DNA of 64,000 nt from Flavobacterium tibetense. Its GTDB lineage: Bacteria; Bacteroidota; Bacteroidia; Flavobacteriales; Flavobacteriaceae. The stretch covers positions 62,001 to 126,000 of the forward strand of contig NZ_QLST01000006.1 of assembly GCF_003293845.1 (NCBI RefSeq). Direction: 5' to 3'. Below, piece by piece: positions 17,913 through 26,937 of the stretch (position 1 is the first letter of the stretch; each line of letters begins with the position of its first letter). Both the position numbers and the translations under genes were made by a program. The notes under the pieces are model-generated. The model made no database searches and was not told the DNA's origin. It worked only from the letters and a program-made list of their open reading frames with translations.

Positions 17913-19541
17913 ATGAAAAATCAATTAGTTGTCCTTTTTATTTGTTTCGGTTTTGGTTTTGCGCAAGCACAATTCTCTAGAAAAGATTCTCTCCAAGGTG
18001 GTTTACGTGTCGAACGCACCAGTTTTGATGTATTACGTTATGATTTAAACATCACTATAAATCCTGATGAAAAGGAAATTAGTGGTTACAATGATATTAC
18101 ATTCAAAGCAGTAAATCCAACGAAAAAAATTCAATTGGATTTGTTTGATAACATGAAAATTGATGAAATTTCGAATCAAAATTTTGGTAAATTGGAATAC
18201 GTTCGTGAAGAAAATGCTGTTTTTGTTCAGTTTCCTTCTTCTTTGATTCAAGATTCGGTTTATACCATTCGATTTATGTATCACGGAAATCCTAAAATTG
18301 CTAAAAATGCTCCTTGGGATGGCGGCTTTGTTTTCAAAAAAGACAGCAATGGAAAAGATTTTATTGGTGTTGCCGTACAAGGAACTGGTGCTAGTTTGTG
18401 GTATCCCGTGAAAGATTCGCAAAGTGATGAACCTGATTTTGGTGCTTCAGTAAAAGTAGCGGTGCCAAACGGATTGATGAATGTTTCTAACGGAAGATTT
18501 CAAGGAAGTACCGATTTAGGAAACGGTTACACCAGATGGGATTGGGAAGTAAAAAATCCAATTAACACCTACTCTATCACTGTTAATGTTGCAGATTACG
18601 TTCATTTTTCGGATAGTTTGCCTAATTTGGATATTGATTATTACGTACTTAGAGAAAATGCTGAAAAAGCAAAAATCCATTTTGATGCCGATGTAAAACC
18701 CATGATGAATTGCTTCCAATCGAAATTTGGGATTTATCCTTTTGCTGAAGATGGCTTTAAATTGGTGGAAAGTCCGTATTTGGGAATGGAACATCAAAGT
18801 GCTGTTGCTTACGGAAATAAATACAGAAAAGGCTATTTAGGTTCTGATTTATCGGGAACTGGTGTTGGGATGTTTTTTGATTACATCATTATTCACGAAA
18901 CGGGTCACGAATGGTTTGGAAACAGTATTACTAGTCAGGATATTGCAGACATGTGGATTCATGAAGGTTTTACGACTTACACCGAAACTGTTTTTGTGGA
19001 ATGCATGAAAGGTTATGAAGCAGCTTTAAAATACGTAAATGGACAAGCGAGAAATGTAAGAAACGACAAACCAATCATTGGAAAATACGGAGTAAATTCA
19101 AGAGGTTCGGGTGATATGTATTACAAAGGTTCGTTACTGTTAAATACCTTGCGTCATGTAATCAACGATGATACCAAATGGTGGCAATTGTTATACAATT
19201 ATAGCGAACATTTCAAAAAACAAATCATTACGACTGAAATGGTAATTGCTTATTTCAATGAGCAAACCAATATGGATTTAACACCCATTTTCAAACAGTA
19301 TTTGTATACGGCAAACATTCCTGCATTGGAATACAAAAAAATTGGAACTGAATTGCAATACCAATGGAAAAACGTGAATTCCGATTTTAATATGCCCGTT
19401 GATATTGCTTTTGGAAAAGAAATTGTTCGTTTGTATCCAACCACTCAAAAACAAAAAATCAAATTAAAGAATTTCAAGAAAAGTAAAAGTTTTGAAATTT
19501 TCGACAATAGATTTTTTATTAATGTGATTGAAGCTGATTAA
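17913..19541 (+). CDS. M1 family zinc aminopeptidase, exported
   Basis: The 542-residue protein has a signal peptide (VVLFICFGFGFAQAQ) and the M1 catalytic signature HETGHEWFGN at 328-337 with the third zinc ligand Glu351 in WIHEGFTTY. It removes N-terminal residues from peptides, presumably in the periplasm. It is shorter than full-length M1 enzymes (800-900 residues) and lacks the large C-terminal helical domain, as is usual for this Bacteroidota subgroup. The substrate-recognition GxMEN motif appears as YLGMEHQSAV, with His in place of Asn, also typical of this short branch. Its stop codon shares four bases with the convergent dehydrogenase gene. Confidence 0.93.
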   Translation: MKNQLVVLFICFGFGFAQAQFSRKDSLQGGLRVERTSFDVLRYDLNITINPDEKEISGYNDITFKAVNPTKKIQLDLFDNMKIDEISNQNFGKLEYVREENAVFVQFPSSLIQDSVYTIRFMYHGNPKIAKNAPWDGGFVFKKDSNGKDFIGVAVQGTGASLWYPVKDSQSDEPDFGASVKVAVPNGLMNVSNGRFQGSTDLGNGYTRWDWEVKNPINTYSITVNVADYVHFSDSLPNLDIDYYVLRENAEKAKIHFDADVKPMMNCFQSKFGIYPFAEDGFKLVESPYLGMEHQSAVAYGNKYRKGYLGSDLSGTGVGMFFDYIIIHETGHEWFGNSITSQDIADMWIHEGFTTYTETVFVECMKGYEAALKYVNGQARNVRNDKPIIGKYGVNSRGSGDMYYKGSLLLNTLRHVINDDTKWWQLLYNYSEHFKKQIITTEMVIAYFNEQTNMDLTPIFKQYLYTANIPALEYKKIGTELQYQWKNVNSDFNMPVDIAFGKEIVRLYPTTQKQKIKLKNFKKSKSFEIFDNRFFINVIEAD

Positions 19542-20527
19542 TTCAAATCATTTGGTGACTTTCCAAATTGTTCCCAATTCGATAAATTTTCCATGGTTAT
19601 TTGGGAAATACTCGTAAGTGCTTCTTGCGTAAGAAACGCTTGGTGTCCGGTTACAAGCACATTGGGATAGGAACGCAACTTCTCAAATAAATCATCTGCA
19701 AGTACTTTATTGGATAAATCTTTAAAGAAAATACCATTTTCATTTTCATAAACGTCTAATCCAGCTGCTGCAACGGTTTTATTTTCTATAGCTTCAATTA
19801 AATCAACAGTGTTTACAATTCCGCCTCTTGCGGTATTAATGAAATAAACTCCTTTTTTCATCAATGAAAATGTTGCTTTATTGAACATATATTTGGTTGC
19901 TTCATTCAACGGACAACATACGGAAATGACATCTGATTGCTTACATAATTCTTCAAGCGAAGTATATTGAATGCTGGTTCTTGCTATTAAATCGGTGTTT
20001 TCAGCAATATCATAACCTAAAAGTTTACAGCCAAAACCGTTCATGATTCTAGTAAATGCACTTCCAATTTTACCTGTTCCTACTATTCCAACTGTTTTTC
20101 CTTGCAAATCAAAACCTACTAATTGATCCAATCTAAAATCATTAGTTTTCATTAATTCATTGGCTAAAATCACTTTTCTATTTAAAGCTAATAGCAACGT
20201 AACTGCATGTTCTGCAATGGCATATGGGGAATACTCAGGAATATTGGCGACTTTAATTCCTAAAGCTTGTGCTTTGTCCAAATCTACGTGATCATAGCCT
20301 ACGGAACGCAACGCAATAAAATTAACGCCGTTTTGTTTTAAAATCTCCAAAACAGCAGCATTCGCCTTATCTGATGAAAAAAGAGCAACTGCTTCAAATC
20401 CTTTTGATAGTTGGGCTGTGGTTTCATTCAACGCTTCTTCTGTAAATTCAATTTCATGAATAGAATTGGCAAACTTTTGTAAAAAAGGCTGATCAAAACC
20501 GTGTGAACTATAGACTAGTGTTTTCAT
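19538..20527 (-). CDS. D-2-hydroxyacid dehydrogenase (D-lactate dehydrogenase type)
   Basis: At 329 residues it is the size of fermentative D-lactate dehydrogenases (LdhA), which reduce pyruvate to D-lactate with NADH. Visible parts are the substrate-domain RSVGYDHVDLDKA (with the active-site Arg nearby), the NAD-binding GIVGTGKIGSAFTRI, the NTARGGIVN loop and the C-terminal VTGHQAFLTQEAL with the catalytic His. A related D-2-hydroxyacid dehydrogenase acting on another substrate cannot be excluded by sequence reading alone. It lies 7 nt downstream of a small membrane-protein gene on the same strand, so the two are likely co-transcribed. Confidence 0.88.
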   Translation of the reverse strand: MKTLVYSSHGFDQPFLQKFANSIHEIEFTEEALNETTAQLSKGFEAVALFSSDKANAAVLEILKQNGVNFIALRSVGYDHVDLDKAQALGIKVANIPEYSPYAIAEHAVTLLLALNRKVILANELMKTNDFRLDQLVGFDLQGKTVGIVGTGKIGSAFTRIMNGFGCKLLGYDIAENTDLIARTSIQYTSLEELCKQSDVISVCCPLNEATKYMFNKATFSLMKKGVYFINTARGGIVNTVDLIEAIENKTVAAAGLDVYENENGIFFKDLSNKVLADDLFEKLRSYPNVLVTGHQAFLTQEALTSISQITMENLSNWEQFGKSPNDLN

Positions 20528-20534
20528 GAATTTA

Positions 20535-20948
20535 TTATTTAATTTTTATTTTTTCCAAATCACTTTTTACTCTAAACTCAGAAGGGAACAATAATAGTAA
20601 GTAAACAATCAAAAGTATACCAAATAAAATAAAATCCTTTTTTAGAATTAAAAGTACAAATGCTGCACCTTCGAGAATTGCCCAACGAACAATTGATGCT
20701 GTTTGATACATTGGAAATTGTTCATCAAATGAAACTTTAACATCTATTTTATTGATTTGTGAACGAAATATAAAATTACTAAAAACAAAAGCAATTAAAG
20801 GAATTATAGCATATATTATGGAGTTACTATCTACTATTGGCATTTGTAATACTTCTGGAGAAAAATCTCCTAAAATGACATAACCTAGAATCACACCAGC
20901 ACAAATACTTAAATGAATAATCTGTAATGTTTTTAATTTTTGAGACAT
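20535..20948 (-). CDS. Four-helix membrane protein of unknown function
   Basis: The 137-residue product has four hydrophobic segments (about residues 9-27, 43-60, 88-101 and 105-121) and a short Lys-rich C-terminus. I recognise no characterised family; similar small proteins in Bacteroidota are annotated as hypothetical membrane proteins. The only functional hint is its position 7 nt upstream of the dehydrogenase gene. The 172 bp in front (20949-21120) are A/T-rich, divergent toward the DoxX gene, and hold no convincing feature beyond probable promoters on both strands. Confidence 0.75.
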   Translation of the reverse strand: MSQKLKTLQIIHLSICAGVILGYVILGDFSPEVLQMPIVDSNSIIYAIIPLIAFVFSNFIFRSQINKIDVKVSFDEQFPMYQTASIVRWAILEGAAFVLLILKKDFILFGILLIVYLLLLFPSEFRVKSDLEKIKIK

Positions 20949-21120
20949 ACTAGTAATTAATTTTTATAATAAAATTTTAGCTTTCTAAATTACAAAAAAC
21001 ATTTTAATTCACTAGAACATTTAAAAAAACAAGAATTATAAAAGCTAATTTTTTGTTATTTTTTTTCATAATTCATTAATTTTTAGTAAATTAGTAGTTG
21101 TAATTTTAAACCGTTTATTT

Positions 21121-21543
21121 ATGGCTAGTATTAGAGAATTAAATAAATGGGCTAATGCACACACCTACTATCCTATTGATATCCTTCGAATTGCTTTTGG
21201 AATATTTCTAGTAATTAAAGGAATGGCATTGGTTGCAGATAGAACCTATTTGAACGAAATTTTAGCTTCTTTGGGTGGTTTTGGAGGTGAGATGTTATTA
21301 ATCCATTATGTAGCATTAGCACATATGGGAGGAGGAGTAATGATTATCATTGGCTTACTCACGAGATGGTCACTTTGGGTACAATTACCTATTATTGTTG
21401 GTGCTTTTGCAATAAATTTTATTGGAGATTTTAATTTTTCCAATTTTATTCAAGCAACTCTAGCTATACTTGTATGTGTTTTCTTTCTTTTTTATGGCAG
21501 TGGAAAACATTCAGCGGATTATTATTTAAAAATGGAAATGTAA
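21121..21543 (+). CDS. DoxX family membrane protein
   Basis: The 140-residue protein has four predicted membrane helices and the DoxX-type pattern: ILRIAFGIFLVIKGM in the first helix, AHMGGGVMIIIGLLTRW in the second, and YGSGKHSADYYL at the end. DoxX/SURF4-like proteins are quinone-linked or redox-related membrane proteins in several bacteria, but many have no assigned role. The gene is monocistronic by context, being divergent from the previous gene and convergent with menE, with a long palindromic structure just after its stop. Confidence 0.8.
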   Translation: MASIRELNKWANAHTYYPIDILRIAFGIFLVIKGMALVADRTYLNEILASLGGFGGEMLLIHYVALAHMGGGVMIIIGLLTRWSLWVQLPIIVGAFAINFIGDFNFSNFIQATLAILVCVFFLFYGSGKHSADYYLKMEM

Positions 21544-21550
21544 AATTTTT

Positions 21551-21675
21551 GAAGCTTTCTATAAAGTAGCACACTATGTAGGTTATCTTAAAATTTGAAG
21601 ATTAAGTTGAAGGGAATGCGTTAAGATAACATACCGATTACAATACAAAAGTGTACTATATTTTTAGAAAGCTTC
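21551..21675. repeat. Nested palindromic structure between DoxX gene and menE
   Basis: Three pairs of complementary segments nest inside one another: gaagctttcta (21551-21561) with tagaaagcttc (21665-21675); acact (21571-21575) with agtgt (21650-21654), extended by tag/cta; and gttatcttaa (21582-21591) with ttaagataac (21621-21630). The outer arm overlaps the last codons of menE. The result is a possible long branched hairpin of about 125 nt with an A/G-rich tip. It is larger than a normal terminator and has no clear U-run at the right place. Confidence 0.65.
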
Positions 21676-22719
21676 TTTATTTTTTAAAGTTAGTAGTCTA
21701 TTTACTTTTCCTGTTTCTGTTCGAATAAAGTTGGGAATAAAATAAACTTTCTTAGGTCTTTCATATTTTTCTAGAACATCGAAAATCGTTGCTGATAAAG
21801 GAAATTCTTCTGATTCTACTACCAAAATTACTTTCTCGCCTAAATGTTCGTCACTTTCCGATGCAATAAAAAACGGAACTGAAAATGCCTCTTGCAATTT
21901 TTCTTCAATTCGTTCTGGAAATAGCTTTACTCCTCCACTATTTATCACATTATCGTAACGTCCTAACCACTGAAAACTAGTTGGTGAAACCAAATGTACA
22001 ATATCATTGGTTACAATTTTTTCTTCTAAAATATTGGGTGCATCAATTACCAAACAATTTCTGTTATCTATACTAACAGTTATATTGGGTAACGTCATAA
22101 AAACAGTCTCATCAATTCTTTTGGCAGCAATATGCGTAATGGTTTCTGTCATACCATATGTTTCATAAACTTCGGTATCACAATTTTGTAATTGGTTTAC
22201 TAATGATGGTGCAATTTTGGCTCCACCAACAATCAATTTCTTAATTTGATTCAATTGTAACAAAGCATGTTCCACTTGTAACGGAACCATAGCCGAAAAA
22301 TCATAGATTTTGTGCTTATTAGGTATTGGATTGCTTTTGGGAGAAACCAAATCCATTTCCAACCCTAAAATTATTGCTCTTACCAACATCATTTTACCCG
22401 CAATAAATCTACAAGGCAAACAATGTAAAGCGGTATTTCCTGGACGCAATCCTAAAAAATCACCAGTAGCAATAGCGGAATGCACCATAGCTTGTTTGGA
22501 AATTCGAATCATTTTAGGTGTTCCAGTAGTGCCCGAAGTTAGTGTATCAACATACGAATGATCATCAAACCAATCCATTAGAAAAATTCCTGCTTCAATT
22601 TCGAAATCATCGCCTTCTCTAATTAGTGTGAAGGCTAATTGAAAAATTTCTTCGCGTTCTAAAGTAAAACCATTGATTTTAAATCGGTTGTGAATACTTT
22701 TATAATGAGGAACTTGCAT
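21664..22719 (-). CDS. menE: o-Succinylbenzoate-CoA ligase, short flavobacterial form
   Basis: This adenylate-forming enzyme activates o-succinylbenzoate with CoA in menaquinone synthesis. The AMP-binding signature TLTSGTTGTPK is present, together with YETYGMTETITHIA and GRYDNVINSGGVKLFPERIE; the C-terminal lysine is seen in RTETGKVNR. At 351 residues it is shorter than E. coli MenE (about 450), missing much of the N-terminal subdomain, a feature I associate with flavobacterial MenE. The substrate is inferred from family and length, as no other men gene lies in the window. The gene starts 1 nt after the CPBP protease gene ends, so they are co-transcribed. Confidence 0.82.
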   Translation of the reverse strand: MQVPHYKSIHNRFKINGFTLEREEIFQLAFTLIREGDDFEIEAGIFLMDWFDDHSYVDTLTSGTTGTPKMIRISKQAMVHSAIATGDFLGLRPGNTALHCLPCRFIAGKMMLVRAIILGLEMDLVSPKSNPIPNKHKIYDFSAMVPLQVEHALLQLNQIKKLIVGGAKIAPSLVNQLQNCDTEVYETYGMTETITHIAAKRIDETVFMTLPNITVSIDNRNCLVIDAPNILEEKIVTNDIVHLVSPTSFQWLGRYDNVINSGGVKLFPERIEEKLQEAFSVPFFIASESDEHLGEKVILVVESEEFPLSATIFDVLEKYERPKKVYFIPNFIRTETGKVNRLLTLKNKEAF

Positions 22720-22720
22720 A

Positions 22721-23617
22721 TTATTCTGATATTTCTTGTAATGAACCTGTTAGTCTTTCCTTCCAATTATTCCATTTGTAAACTTTAGCAAAAAGGAAGA
22801 GTAACATTGGGAAAATAACAAAAATTGGGAGCACAATTTCAAATCCTGCTGAAGGTTCAGAAACGTCTTTTAGTATAGAATGCGTTTGGAAAGCAGTCCA
22901 ATCAGCAGTTAAAAGCAAAGCTCCAACTAAATTATTTGCAGCATGAAATCCTAAGGCCAATTCTAAACCTTCATCCATTAAAGTAATTACGCCCAAAAAC
23001 AAACCTGTTCCTATGTAATAAACCATGATAATATATCCCACTTTACCCACTTCAGGATTACCAATATGCATTAATCCGAATAAAATAGATGTTACTAATA
23101 ACGGAATCAAACGATTATTGGTAACCAAACCCAATCCTTGCATCAAATGGCCACGGAATAAATATTCTTCAAAACTTGTTTGTAATGGAATTAAAAGCAA
23201 AGCCAAAACTAAAAAAACAAAAAACTTCTCCGAATTAAAGTTCCAAACAAAATTTTCTGGTGAAGCCCAATAGGAAACTAAAATCATTACAATAGTTATT
23301 CCTGCCCAAATTGAAAACGAAAATAAAACCCGTTTCCAATCAATTTTTTGTCGAGACGTTGTTAAACTGGTTAAACTTTGGCCTTGAATAAATTTAGCCC
23401 AAAATAAAACGATAAATAGAGCAATAGATAAAGGCGCAATTACCATCACAAAAGTAGCATTCACTCCAATAGTATCAATGGCATTTTTGATTACTTCATT
23501 AGTATCAATTCCAGCTGACATAATTGTGTTTACAATCATTAAAAAAATAAATCCAGCTGGTAAAATAAAAAATAAAATAGGATGTGATTTTAATTTTTTG
23601 GCTTGTTCTATATACAT
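22721..23617 (-). CDS. CPBP family intramembrane metalloprotease
   Basis: Several hydrophobic helices surround the Abi/CPBP motif 1 EEYLFRGHLMQ (EExxxR) and motif 2 FGLMHIGNP (FxxxH), with a third His in FHAANNLVGA. These residues form the proposed zinc or glutamate active site of CAAX-protease-like membrane enzymes; bacterial substrates are mostly unknown. I start at ATG 23617 (298 residues, MYIEQAKKLK) because the nine upstream codons begin with TTG/GTG. The next gene, menE, begins directly after it; similar pairs are common in flavobacteria but a functional link is not shown. Confidence 0.85.
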   Translation of the reverse strand: MYIEQAKKLKSHPILFFILPAGFIFLMIVNTIMSAGIDTNEVIKNAIDTIGVNATFVMVIAPLSIALFIVLFWAKFIQGQSLTSLTTSRQKIDWKRVLFSFSIWAGITIVMILVSYWASPENFVWNFNSEKFFVFLVLALLLIPLQTSFEEYLFRGHLMQGLGLVTNNRLIPLLVTSILFGLMHIGNPEVGKVGYIIMVYYIGTGLFLGVITLMDEGLELALGFHAANNLVGALLLTADWTAFQTHSILKDVSEPSAGFEIVLPIFVIFPMLLFLFAKVYKWNNWKERLTGSLQEISE

Positions 23618-23699
23618 AACTTGCTTTTTATAATAAGTCACCAAATTACTATAAAAGTTTCAAATACGAGCTAATTTTTATTACTTTGCTAAAAAAAAT

Positions 23700-24041
23700 A
23701 TGATTACCATTTATCACAATCCACGTTGCACGAAATCTAGAGAAGGTTTATGCGAATTAGAACTTTTAAATGAACCTCTTTCCATTAGAAAATACCTAGA
23801 TGAACCGTTTACCAAAGAGGAATTAATCGATGTAATTAATAAACTCGGAATAAAACCAATAGAATTAGTTAGAACCAAAGAAAGTATTTGGATTGAAAAC
23901 TTCAAAAACAAATCATTATCTGATAGCGAAATAATAGATGCAATGTTAACTTATCCAAAGTTAATCGAGCGACCAATTGTAGTCAAAGGAAATAAAGCCG
24001 TTATTGCGCGACCTAAGGAAAACATTAACAAAATTCTATGA
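23700..24041 (+). CDS. arsC: ArsC family protein (arsenate reductase / Spx-like fold)
   Basis: At 113 residues this is a glutaredoxin-coupled ArsC, which reduces arsenate to arsenite. The catalytic Cys10 lies in YHNPRCTKSREG. Later family elements are seen as RKYLDEPFTKEEL, GIKPIELVRTKE and LIERPIVVKGNKAVIARP, which contains the substrate-binding arginine. No arsR or arsenite efflux gene is adjacent, so this may be a housekeeping ArsC-like reductase rather than a resistance gene. A TonB-type receptor gene follows after 83 nt with its own -7 box. Confidence 0.88.
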   Translation: MITIYHNPRCTKSREGLCELELLNEPLSIRKYLDEPFTKEELIDVINKLGIKPIELVRTKESIWIENFKNKSLSDSEIIDAMLTYPKLIERPIVVKGNKAVIARPKENINKIL

Positions 24042-24083
24042 TTATTTAACAAAGATTTGGCATTCGTAGATTAAACCTAAACC

Positions 24084-24091
24084 TACTTTTG
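24084..24091 (+). promoter_or_regulatory. -7 box for the outer-membrane receptor gene
   Basis: TACTTTTG matches TAnnTTTG exactly and lies 33 nt before the chosen ATG at 24125. The -33 element is not clear. The box would overlap the frame if translation began at 24089, supporting the later start. Confidence 0.5.
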
Positions 24092-24124
24092 CCATCAAAC
24101 TTGGAAATAATAATCAACAAAACA

Positions 24125-26578
24125 ATGTCAAATTTAATTAAACTGTTTACCACAGTTCTTTTATTGGTCACGGCAATATCATTTGCTCAACAAAGACCAG
24201 AAGCGAAAAAAATTAAAATTTCAGGTAAAATTTTCGAAAAAGGAACCGATTTCCCATTAGAATATGCAACTGTTGTATTTGAAAATGCAAACAAACAAGG
24301 TGCTTTATCTGGAAGTGTAACTGATATGAATGGAGAATTTTCATTCGAAGTAAACGCTGGAACTTATAATGTACGTTTCGAATACATATCATTTAAAACA
24401 GTTGAAATAAAAAATAGAACTTTTTCAGAAGACACCAATTTTGGCACTTTATTCTTAGAAGCTGATATAGCCCAACTAGAAGGTGTTGAACTAATTGCTG
24501 AACGCTCAACTGTTGAAATCAAACTAGATAAGCGTGTTTACAACGTGGGTAAAGATATGATGGTGAAAGGTGGAACCGTTAGTGATGTTTTGGACAATGT
24601 TCCATCAGTAACTGTTGATGCTGAAGGAAATGTTGCTTTGAGAGGAAATGAAAACGTAAAAATCCTAATCGATGGAAGACCATCAGGATTAGCTGGCTTA
24701 AATATTGCTGATGCTTTAAAGTTATTACCAGCTGATGCCGTGGAAAAAGTAGAAGTAATCACTAATCCATCAGCAAGATATGATGCAGAAGGTGGTGGTG
24801 GAATCATCAATATTGTATTGAGAAAAGGAAAAGCGAATGGTTTAAATGGCTCAATTATTTTATCAGCTGGTGATCCAGAAACTTATGGTGTTAGTTCTAG
24901 CATCAACAAAAAAAGTGATACGTACAACTTGTTCTCTAATTTTGGTTACAACTACAGAAACAACCCTGGAAATTCATTAACTGATGCAGAATATTTCAAT
25001 CCTGATGGGACAACTAGTCAATTCATTAATGAAAGAAGAACTAATAATCGTTTGAGAGAAGGTTACAACATGAATTTTGGTATTGACTTAAACCTTACAG
25101 AATCTCTAACTTGGACTAATGCTTTAACTTTTAGAGAAAACCGTGGTCATAACCCTAATAATGTTTTTTTCTATAATTTTGATGCTCTAAAGAATCCTAC
25201 TTTTGTTAGAAATCGTTTAAACGATGAGAGAAGCGAGGATTTTAGTATCGAATATGCATCAAATTTTGTTAAGAAATTTAAAAAAGACGATCACGTTCTA
25301 ACCCTTGATATTGCTGTATCTTCTAACAGAGACAATGAAAATTCGGTTATTACTGATCAAGTAATTGGTGATCCAACAACATTATTTTCAGAAACTACCC
25401 TAAATAATCAAAAACAACAGAGAAACTTAATTCAATCAGACTACGTGTTACCTATTGGTAAGGATTCAAGATTTGAAGCTGGTTATAGAGGTAGTTTTTT
25501 AGAAAGTTTAACCGAATTTGAAATACAACCTGCTTCACCTTATTCTAATACTTTGGAATATAACGAATATGTAAACGCGCTTTACATGCAATACGGTTCA
25601 AAAATTAATAAATTCTCTTATTTCTTTGGGTTGCGTTTTGAAGACAGTAATATTGATGTAAATTCTTTTACTTCTAATAGCTTTAACAACAAAAAATACA
25701 ATAATTTATTCCCATCAGCAACTTTAAACTATGAATTTTCAGAATCTAGTTCAATGAGTTTAAGTTACAGTAAAAGAATTAACCGACCAAGAGGACGATT
25801 TTTAAATCCATTCTCTTCTTATTCAAGTAACATCAACATTTTTCAAGGAAATCCAGATTTAGATCCTTCTTTAACTGACGCTATTGATTTAGGTTATTTG
25901 AAAAGATGGGATAAATTAACGTTCAACACTTCGGCATATATCAACATCACTAATGATTCCTTCCAATTCATCAGAAAAGAATCCGGTTTATTTGTAAATG
26001 GAGTTCCTGTAATTGTTAGTACACCAATTAACTTAGCTAACGAATATCGCGCTGGATTTGAATTCAATTTAAATTACACGCCTTACAAATGGTGGCGTTT
26101 GAACGGTAACTTCAACTTCTTTAGAAACGAAACTCAAGGAACGTTTACGTATTTAAATTATTTAGACGAAGTAGTTACTCAAAATTTTGATAACGTAGCT
26201 TTAACTTGGTTTGCAAGAATTAACTCTAAAGTTACTTTACCATACAAGATAGATTGGCAAGCAAATGCTACGTATAATGCACCTCAAACCAATGCGCAAG
26301 GTCGTTCACTTGGTGTAGCGTCTATGAATATGGCTTTTAGTAAAGATGTCTTAAAAGATAAAGGAACAATTGCTTTAAACGTAAGCGATTTATTCAACTC
26401 TAGAAAGCGTATTATGGAAACTAATATTCCAAATATCGTAAATTCGTATAGCGAAATGCAATGGAGAGAAAGACAAATTATGCTTTCTTTCACTTACCGT
26501 TTTAACAGACAGAAAAACGAAAGAGACAGACAACCAAGAAGAGATGACAACGGTGGTGATGGCGACTTTATGGGTTAA
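24125..26578 (+). CDS. TonB-dependent-receptor-like outer-membrane protein (CarboxypepD_reg + plug + OMP_b-brl_3)
   Basis: The 817-residue product starts with a signal peptide (MSNLIKLFTTVLLLVTAISF, then AQQ), then a carboxypeptidase regulatory-like domain (about 30-115: SGKIFEKGTDFPLEYATVVF), a plug domain (about 120-235: LRGNENVKILIDGRPSG, VEKVEVITNPSARYDAEGGG) and a 22-strand-type barrel. I chose ATG at 24125 because it gives this clean signal peptide. No TonB box or SusD partner is evident nearby, so substrate and coupling to TonB are unknown. The C-terminus ends in a charged DRQPRRDDNGGDGD tail beyond the last strand. The gene is followed by a strong terminator. Confidence 0.9.
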   Translation: MSNLIKLFTTVLLLVTAISFAQQRPEAKKIKISGKIFEKGTDFPLEYATVVFENANKQGALSGSVTDMNGEFSFEVNAGTYNVRFEYISFKTVEIKNRTFSEDTNFGTLFLEADIAQLEGVELIAERSTVEIKLDKRVYNVGKDMMVKGGTVSDVLDNVPSVTVDAEGNVALRGNENVKILIDGRPSGLAGLNIADALKLLPADAVEKVEVITNPSARYDAEGGGGIINIVLRKGKANGLNGSIILSAGDPETYGVSSSINKKSDTYNLFSNFGYNYRNNPGNSLTDAEYFNPDGTTSQFINERRTNNRLREGYNMNFGIDLNLTESLTWTNALTFRENRGHNPNNVFFYNFDALKNPTFVRNRLNDERSEDFSIEYASNFVKKFKKDDHVLTLDIAVSSNRDNENSVITDQVIGDPTTLFSETTLNNQKQQRNLIQSDYVLPIGKDSRFEAGYRGSFLESLTEFEIQPASPYSNTLEYNEYVNALYMQYGSKINKFSYFFGLRFEDSNIDVNSFTSNSFNNKKYNNLFPSATLNYEFSESSSMSLSYSKRINRPRGRFLNPFSSYSSNINIFQGNPDLDPSLTDAIDLGYLKRWDKLTFNTSAYINITNDSFQFIRKESGLFVNGVPVIVSTPINLANEYRAGFEFNLNYTPYKWWRLNGNFNFFRNETQGTFTYLNYLDEVVTQNFDNVALTWFARINSKVTLPYKIDWQANATYNAPQTNAQGRSLGVASMNMAFSKDVLKDKGTIALNVSDLFNSRKRIMETNIPNIVNSYSEMQWRERQIMLSFTYRFNRQKNERDRQPRRDDNGGDGDFMG

Positions 26579-26597
26579 TCATCAAATAACAAAACAA

Positions 26598-26626
26598 AAA
26601 AAGTCCCGATTGAATCGGGACTTTTT
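26598..26626 (+). terminator. Rho-independent terminator after the receptor gene
   Basis: Arms aagtcccgat (26601-26610) and atcgggactt (26614-26623) are flanked by A5 and T6, with a tight 3-nt loop. The A-rich left flank may let it also act for the small leftward gene beyond it. Confidence 0.92.
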
Positions 26627-26646
26627 TATTGATAAAAATAGCTTAA

Positions 26647-26811
26647 CTATTCTTTGTCTTTGCCTTTATTTCTTTTCTCTTTGATCAATTCCATAATAGC
26701 GCCGCCCAACCAATAGTGAACGAATCCTATTAAGAAAATCATTAACCAAAAACCAATCGTTAAAATGGTTAAGAAAAGTAAAAAGCCTAAATACTGTTGA
26801 AATTCAAACAT
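26647..26811 (-). CDS. Small membrane protein (54 residues), unknown function
   Basis: An ATG on the minus strand at 26811 opens a 54-codon frame ending at TAG 26647. The protein begins MFEFQQYLGFLLFLTIL, has one or two closely spaced hydrophobic helices (about 8-32) and ends in a very basic, Lys/Glu-rich tail (IKEKRNKGKDKE). The frame fills the space between the receptor terminator and the fumC promoter, and the hydrophobic-then-charged pattern looks like a real protein rather than chance. No family is recognised. It is below the usual length cutoff for gene callers and easily missed. Confidence 0.7.
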   Translation of the reverse strand: MFEFQQYLGFLLFLTILTIGFWLMIFLIGFVHYWLGGAIMELIKEKRNKGKDKE

Positions 26812-26937
26812 GTTTTCCGGAATTAAATGAATTCATGCCAAAGATAGTGGGAAAATTTATTTTTACCAATATTATTACGGAAATATTTTAATTCCATCAC
26901 ATAAATCCGTAATTTTAGAATATCAATACAAATCAAG

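Noticed and set aside
23700-24041. Arsenic resistance operon
   Set aside because: Only the ArsC-like gene is present; there is no arsR, arsB/acr3 or arsM nearby.
24125-26578. SusC/SusD polysaccharide-utilisation locus
   Set aside because: The receptor lacks a neighbouring SusD lipoprotein or glycoside hydrolases, and the barrel type is OMP_b-brl_3 rather than SusC.
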